DNA of 8,003 nucleotides from CAWFFV01 sp963814985. GTDB lineage: Bacteria; Chloroflexota; Ktedonobacteria; Ktedonobacterales; Ktedonobacteraceae. The notes beneath the pieces were generated by a model that was not told the DNA's origin, ran no database searches, and saw only the letters and a list, made by a program, of their open reading frames with translations. The translations under genes were made by a program, and so were the position numbers. Shown one piece after another: positions 5,085-8,003 of the stretch. The stretch covers positions 1-8,003 of the forward strand of contig CAWFFV010000006.1 of the NCBI GenBank assembly GCA_963814985.1, written 5' to 3'. Every line of letters starts with the position of its first letter. The first letter of the stretch is position 1.

Positions 5085-6267
5085 CAAATTAGTCGCTCTT
5101 TCTAGCAGTGACAAACGGGCAATGCTGCTGAAGGCGCTGCAGAAAAAGGCTGGAGGTCTTGGTAATTCCCATCCAATATCTCTGTTTCAGGAGGGATTGT
5201 TATTTATCTCGCATTTACAACCTGATAGTTTTTTATACAATATGCCAATCGCTATCCGTCTTAGAGGGAATTTGGATCGATTAGCGTTGGAACAAAGTTT
5301 CAATGAGATAGTGAGACGGCACATTGCCCTTCGAACAGTGTTTAAGATTTCAGAGGATGGGCAGCCTCTTCAGGTTATTAAGCCTTTTTTCTATCAAACA
5401 CTAGCTATGAGTGATCTTTCCACTTTCTCGGAAGATGATCGAGAAACGCAAGCAATGCATCTAGTTAAAGGGGAAGGGCAATATCGCTTTGATCTGGCTG
5501 AAGGACCACTTTTTCGTTCACATCTTATACGTCTTCGTGAAGATGAGCATTGGTTTTTCTTTGTCGTACATCATATTGTCTTTGATCTCTTATCTATGGA
5601 GATATTTTTTCAGGAGCTTGGCGTACTCTATGGAGCTTTTGTTACTGGTAAGAAGTCACCTATTGAGGATGTGGCTTTTTCATATGTGAACTTTGCCAGA
5701 TGGCAGAGACAATGGCTACAAGGGGAAACATTGTCATCTCAGCTTGCCTATTGGAAACGACAACTTGGTGGCCCATTACCTGTTATGGAATTACCTACTG
5801 ATTATCCAAGACCAGCTGCGCCAGGCGGAAAAGGCGCAATTCATTCATTCTCATTCTCTCCCGCACTGTCTGAAGCTATCAAGGCATTAGGACGACAAGA
5901 GGGAGCTACATTGTTCATGACACTATTTGCGGCATTCACTGTGTTACTTCACCGATATACACAGCAAGATGACATTTTGATCGGTACGCCAAGTGCAAAT
6001 AGAGATCGAGCTGAATTATCCCATTTGATTGGCCTATTTATTAATACACTTGTATTACGTACCGATTTGTCTGGCTCTCCAACCTTTCGTCAATTACTTA
6101 TGCAAGTGAAAAAGATTGCCTTAGATGCCTATACATACCAAAGTGTACCCTTCCCAACACTTGTAGAAGCACTGCAACCTGATCGGAGTACTGCGCCGAA
6201 CCCCAATCTTTCAAGTGATGTTTGCTTTGGAGAATGGTTCATCGAGCCTGAATATACCGGGGCTTGA
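5074..6267 (+). CDS. NRPS module 2, first part: N-terminal linker and condensation domain
   Basis: A 397-residue frame; the ATG overlaps the end of gene 1 by 11 nt, and GAGGAG (5055-5060) lies a rather long 13 nt before it. Residues 1-28 hold the KRAMLLKALQKKA helix typical of NRPS N-terminal linkers. The condensation domain starts at HPISLFQEGLLF (33-44). It includes RHIALRTVF (82-90), the active-site stretch HHIVFDL (166-172), SYVNFARWQRQWL (203-215), IGTPSANRDRAE (303-314), LIGLFINTLVLRTDL (318-332) and SVPFPTLVEALQPDR (357-371). It would join the residue on the upstream carrier to the one activated by this module. His167 and Asp171 are kept, but the Gly of HHxxxDG is Leu172. The homology shifts frame near 6208-6212; the last 18 residues or so are spurious. 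Confidence 0.9.
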   Translation: MEDNKLVALSSSDKRAMLLKALQKKAGGLGNSHPISLFQEGLLFISHLQPDSFLYNMPIAIRLRGNLDRLALEQSFNEIVRRHIALRTVFKISEDGQPLQVIKPFFYQTLAMSDLSTFSEDDRETQAMHLVKGEGQYRFDLAEGPLFRSHLIRLREDEHWFFFVVHHIVFDLLSMEIFFQELGVLYGAFVTGKKSPIEDVAFSYVNFARWQRQWLQGETLSSQLAYWKRQLGGPLPVMELPTDYPRPAAPGGKGAIHSFSFSPALSEAIKALGRQEGATLFMTLFAAFTVLLHRYTQQDDILIGTPSANRDRAELSHLIGLFINTLVLRTDLSGSPTFRQLLMQVKKIALDAYTYQSVPFPTLVEALQPDRSTAPNPNLSSDVCFGEWFIEPEYTGA

Positions 6268-7243
6268 AGTGAATTTGATTGAAAATCATACAGGAACTGC
6301 AAAATTTGATTTGGTCCTGGTGGTCAAAGAGGATGTAAAAGGTCTCAATGCCGAGTTTGAATATAGCACCGATCTCTTCAATGAAGCAACTATTCGTCGT
6401 ATGGCGGGCCACCTGGAAGGCCTTCTGACAAGAATCGTTCAGAATCCAGATCAGCCTGTTATGATGTTATCATTCCTCTCAAAAGAAGAAATACAGCAAA
6501 TGCTCTTTCAGTGGAATGCAACCGATACTCAGTACTCACGGGAATATAGTGTTCCCAGGCTGATCGAACGACAAGCGGCGGTAGCTCCCAAAGCTATTGC
6601 AGTAGTGTGTGACCATGAACAACTCACTTATTGTGAATTAAATCGGCGAGCGGAACAACTTGCCAGATACTTGAATTATCTTGGCGTTGGCCCTGATACT
6701 CCTGTTGGAATTTGTTTAGAGCGTTCACTTGATATGATTGTTGGTCTATTAGGGGTACTCAAAGCTGGTGGAGCTTATGTCCCTATGGACTCGTCTCATC
6801 CTCGTGAACGCCAGGCTTTTCTGCTGGAGGATGCTCAGATATCAGTTGTTCTGACGCAACGACAGTTTTTATCACGTTTACCAGAGCAGGGGTATCGCTT
6901 CATTTGTCTTGATATGAATTGGGAACAGATCCGACAAGAATATCCAGAAAATATTCCTGGTAAGGCCGCAATGGACACTATTGCCTATATCATCTATACC
7001 TCTGGCTCAACAGGCAAGCCAAAAGGAGTTGCTGTAACTCACAAAAACTTATTAAATCTCGTCTTTTGGCATCTTCGTGCATACGAGATAACGGCGAATG
7101 ATCGTACTACTCAACTGGCTGGTGTTAGTTTTGATGCCTCTGTTTGGGAGATATGGCCGACCCTTGTAGCGGGTGCAAGTCTGTATCTGGCCAATGAAGA
7201 GGTACGTTTGTCTCCAAAAAGTTACAAGACTGGTTGTTGGTGA
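6215..7243 (+). CDS. NRPS module 2, second part: end of the condensation domain and first half of an adenylation domain
   Basis: The frame carries on from the break at about 6210: (FQ)VMFALENG is the last condensation motif region, so the GTG at 6215 is not a real start. Residues 1-100 finish the condensation domain and its link (YSTDLFNEATI at 50-60, QWNATDTQ at 99-106). The adenylation domain follows: LTYCELNRRAEQLARYL (137-153), LKAGGAYVPMD (182-192), A3 YTSGSTGKPKG (261-271), and FDASVWEIWPTL (306-317), which gives pocket residues D307, A308 and W311. After LSPK (332-335) the frame breaks at a run of five A (7216-7220) and ends in a short unrelated tail. The module is otherwise well conserved. 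Confidence 0.88.
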   Translation: MMFALENGSSSLNIPGLEVNLIENHTGTAKFDLVLVVKEDVKGLNAEFEYSTDLFNEATIRRMAGHLEGLLTRIVQNPDQPVMMLSFLSKEEIQQMLFQWNATDTQYSREYSVPRLIERQAAVAPKAIAVVCDHEQLTYCELNRRAEQLARYLNYLGVGPDTPVGICLERSLDMIVGLLGVLKAGGAYVPMDSSHPRERQAFLLEDAQISVVLTQRQFLSRLPEQGYRFICLDMNWEQIRQEYPENIPGKAAMDTIAYIIYTSGSTGKPKGVAVTHKNLLNLVFWHLRAYEITANDRTTQLAGVSFDASVWEIWPTLVAGASLYLANEEVRLSPKSYKTGCW

Positions 7244-8003
7244 ACACTATTACTGTAAGCTTTGTGCCCACACCATTGGCTGAGGAACTGCTCTCTTTGC
7301 AGTGGCCATCACAAGTGTCATTACGCTTCCTGCTCACTGGAGGAGACAGGTTACATCGCTATCCAGGTACTGACTTACCGTTTTCACTCGTAAACCATTA
7401 TGGGCCAACTGAATGTACTGTTTTAGCAACAGCAGCAGTTATTTCCTCTGTTGCAGAAAAAGAACTATTACCAACCATTGGACGCCCTATCGATAACACC
7501 CGCGTGTATATACTGGATCGAAACTTACAGCCTGTACCGATTGGTGTACCTGGAGAATTGTATATTGGTGGAGATAGCGTGGGACAGGGATATCTTCATA
7601 GTCCGAAGCTGACATCCGAAAAATTCATCTCGAATCCATTCACTTCGGATCATGCTGATCGGTTATATAAAACAGGAGATCTGGTACGATATCTCCCTGA
7701 TGGGAATATCGACTTTTTAGGGAGAATTGACGATCAAGTGAAGATTCGCGGTTTCCGTATTGAACTTGGAGAAATTGAGTCTGCTTTACTCAAGCATCCA
7801 CTAGTGCGTGAGACTGTGACCACTGTAAATGAAAATACCTCTGGTGATCGTTACCTTGCAGCCTACATTGTAGCAGACGAGAAACAAGCGCCTTCGGATG
7901 CTGAATTACGGCTATTTCTTAAGCAAATGTTGCCCGAATATATGGTACCAACTGTTTACGTGGTTTTAGAGGCTCTTCCCTTAACTCCTAACGGAGGGAA
8001 AGT
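7228..8003 (+). CDS. NRPS module 2, third part: second half of the adenylation domain, running off the window
   Basis: Open to the right edge with no stop. It continues the adenylation domain directly after the A-run break (KLQDWLLVNTITVSFVPTP when the frame is mended); TTG 7234 or GTG 7240 would be the first formal starts. Motifs: LLTGGD (35-40), A5 NHYGPTE (56-62), A6 GELYIGGDSVGQGY, A7 YKTGD, A8 GRIDDQVKIRGFRIELGE, A9 LPEYMVP, and the start of A10 (NGGK). With D, A and W from the previous segment, the pocket reads D-A-W-S-L-G-H-V-L (Ser11, Leu36, Gly38, His57, Val65, Leu66 here). I know no exact match; DAW-LG-V resembles some Leu-type codes, so a hydrophobic residue is a weak guess. A carrier domain should follow outside the window. 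Confidence 0.88.

Noticed and set aside
5489..5890. Two + strand frames of about 65 codons inside the condensation domain
   Set aside because: Out-of-frame shadows of the conserved condensation sequence.
4366..7780. Near-identical stretches such as TTCCGTATTGAACTTGG at 4391 and 7753
   Set aside because: These encode the conserved A8 motif in both adenylation domains; homology of modules explains them.
7990..8003. Extra Gly in the A10 motif (NGGK in place of NGK)
   Set aside because: It is in frame and Gly-rich variants of A10 are known; the motif is cut by the window end, so no conclusion is possible.

Overview
The window holds one complete extracellular lipase/esterase-type gene followed by the start of a non-ribosomal peptide synthetase (NRPS) cluster, all on the + strand and all read from sequence alone. 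Base composition is mixed (about 30 to 60 % GC by patch). The SGNH hydrolase is of the six-cysteine kind common in actinomycetes. The NRPS proteins carry the LSDEEV-type inter-module tail familiar from cyanobacteria, bacilli and Ktedonobacteria. Together with large, poorly packed intergenic DNA this suggests a soil bacterium with a large genome, with Ktedonobacterales (Chloroflexota) my best guess. That placement is an inference.

Layout. 1-450: no convincing gene; a doubtful 100-codon reading frame and two hairpins. 466-1710: a secreted SGNH/GDSL hydrolase with a signal peptide, a fibronectin type III domain and a catalytic domain, closed by a strong intrinsic terminator at 1734-1766. 1770-2080: no + strand gene; a possible frame-broken relic lies on the minus strand. 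2080-2393: an AT-rich regulatory stretch with a good sigma-70-like promoter overlapping a perfect palindrome, a leader of about 240 nt with hairpins, and a perfect Shine-Dalgarno sequence.

2394-5084: NRPS gene 1. Rebuilt across two frame breaks, it reads half-C (C-terminal half of a condensation domain only), A (serine code), PCP (carrier domain whose phosphopantetheine serine is replaced by leucine), then a C-terminal linker. 5074-8003 and beyond: NRPS gene 2, starting 11 nt inside the end of gene 1. It has an N-terminal linker, a full condensation domain and an adenylation domain of undetermined, probably hydrophobic, specificity; two more frame breaks occur and the window ends at motif A10.

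If intact, the two proteins would form a two-module line: Ser activated by gene 1, passed to gene 2 and joined to a second residue. As written, four frame breaks in about 5.6 kb split the genes into six reading frames. Each break is repaired by a one- or two-base change, so assembly or sequencing error is possible. The missing carrier serine and the missing half of the first C domain cannot be explained by single indels, and favour a decaying or remodelled synthetase.
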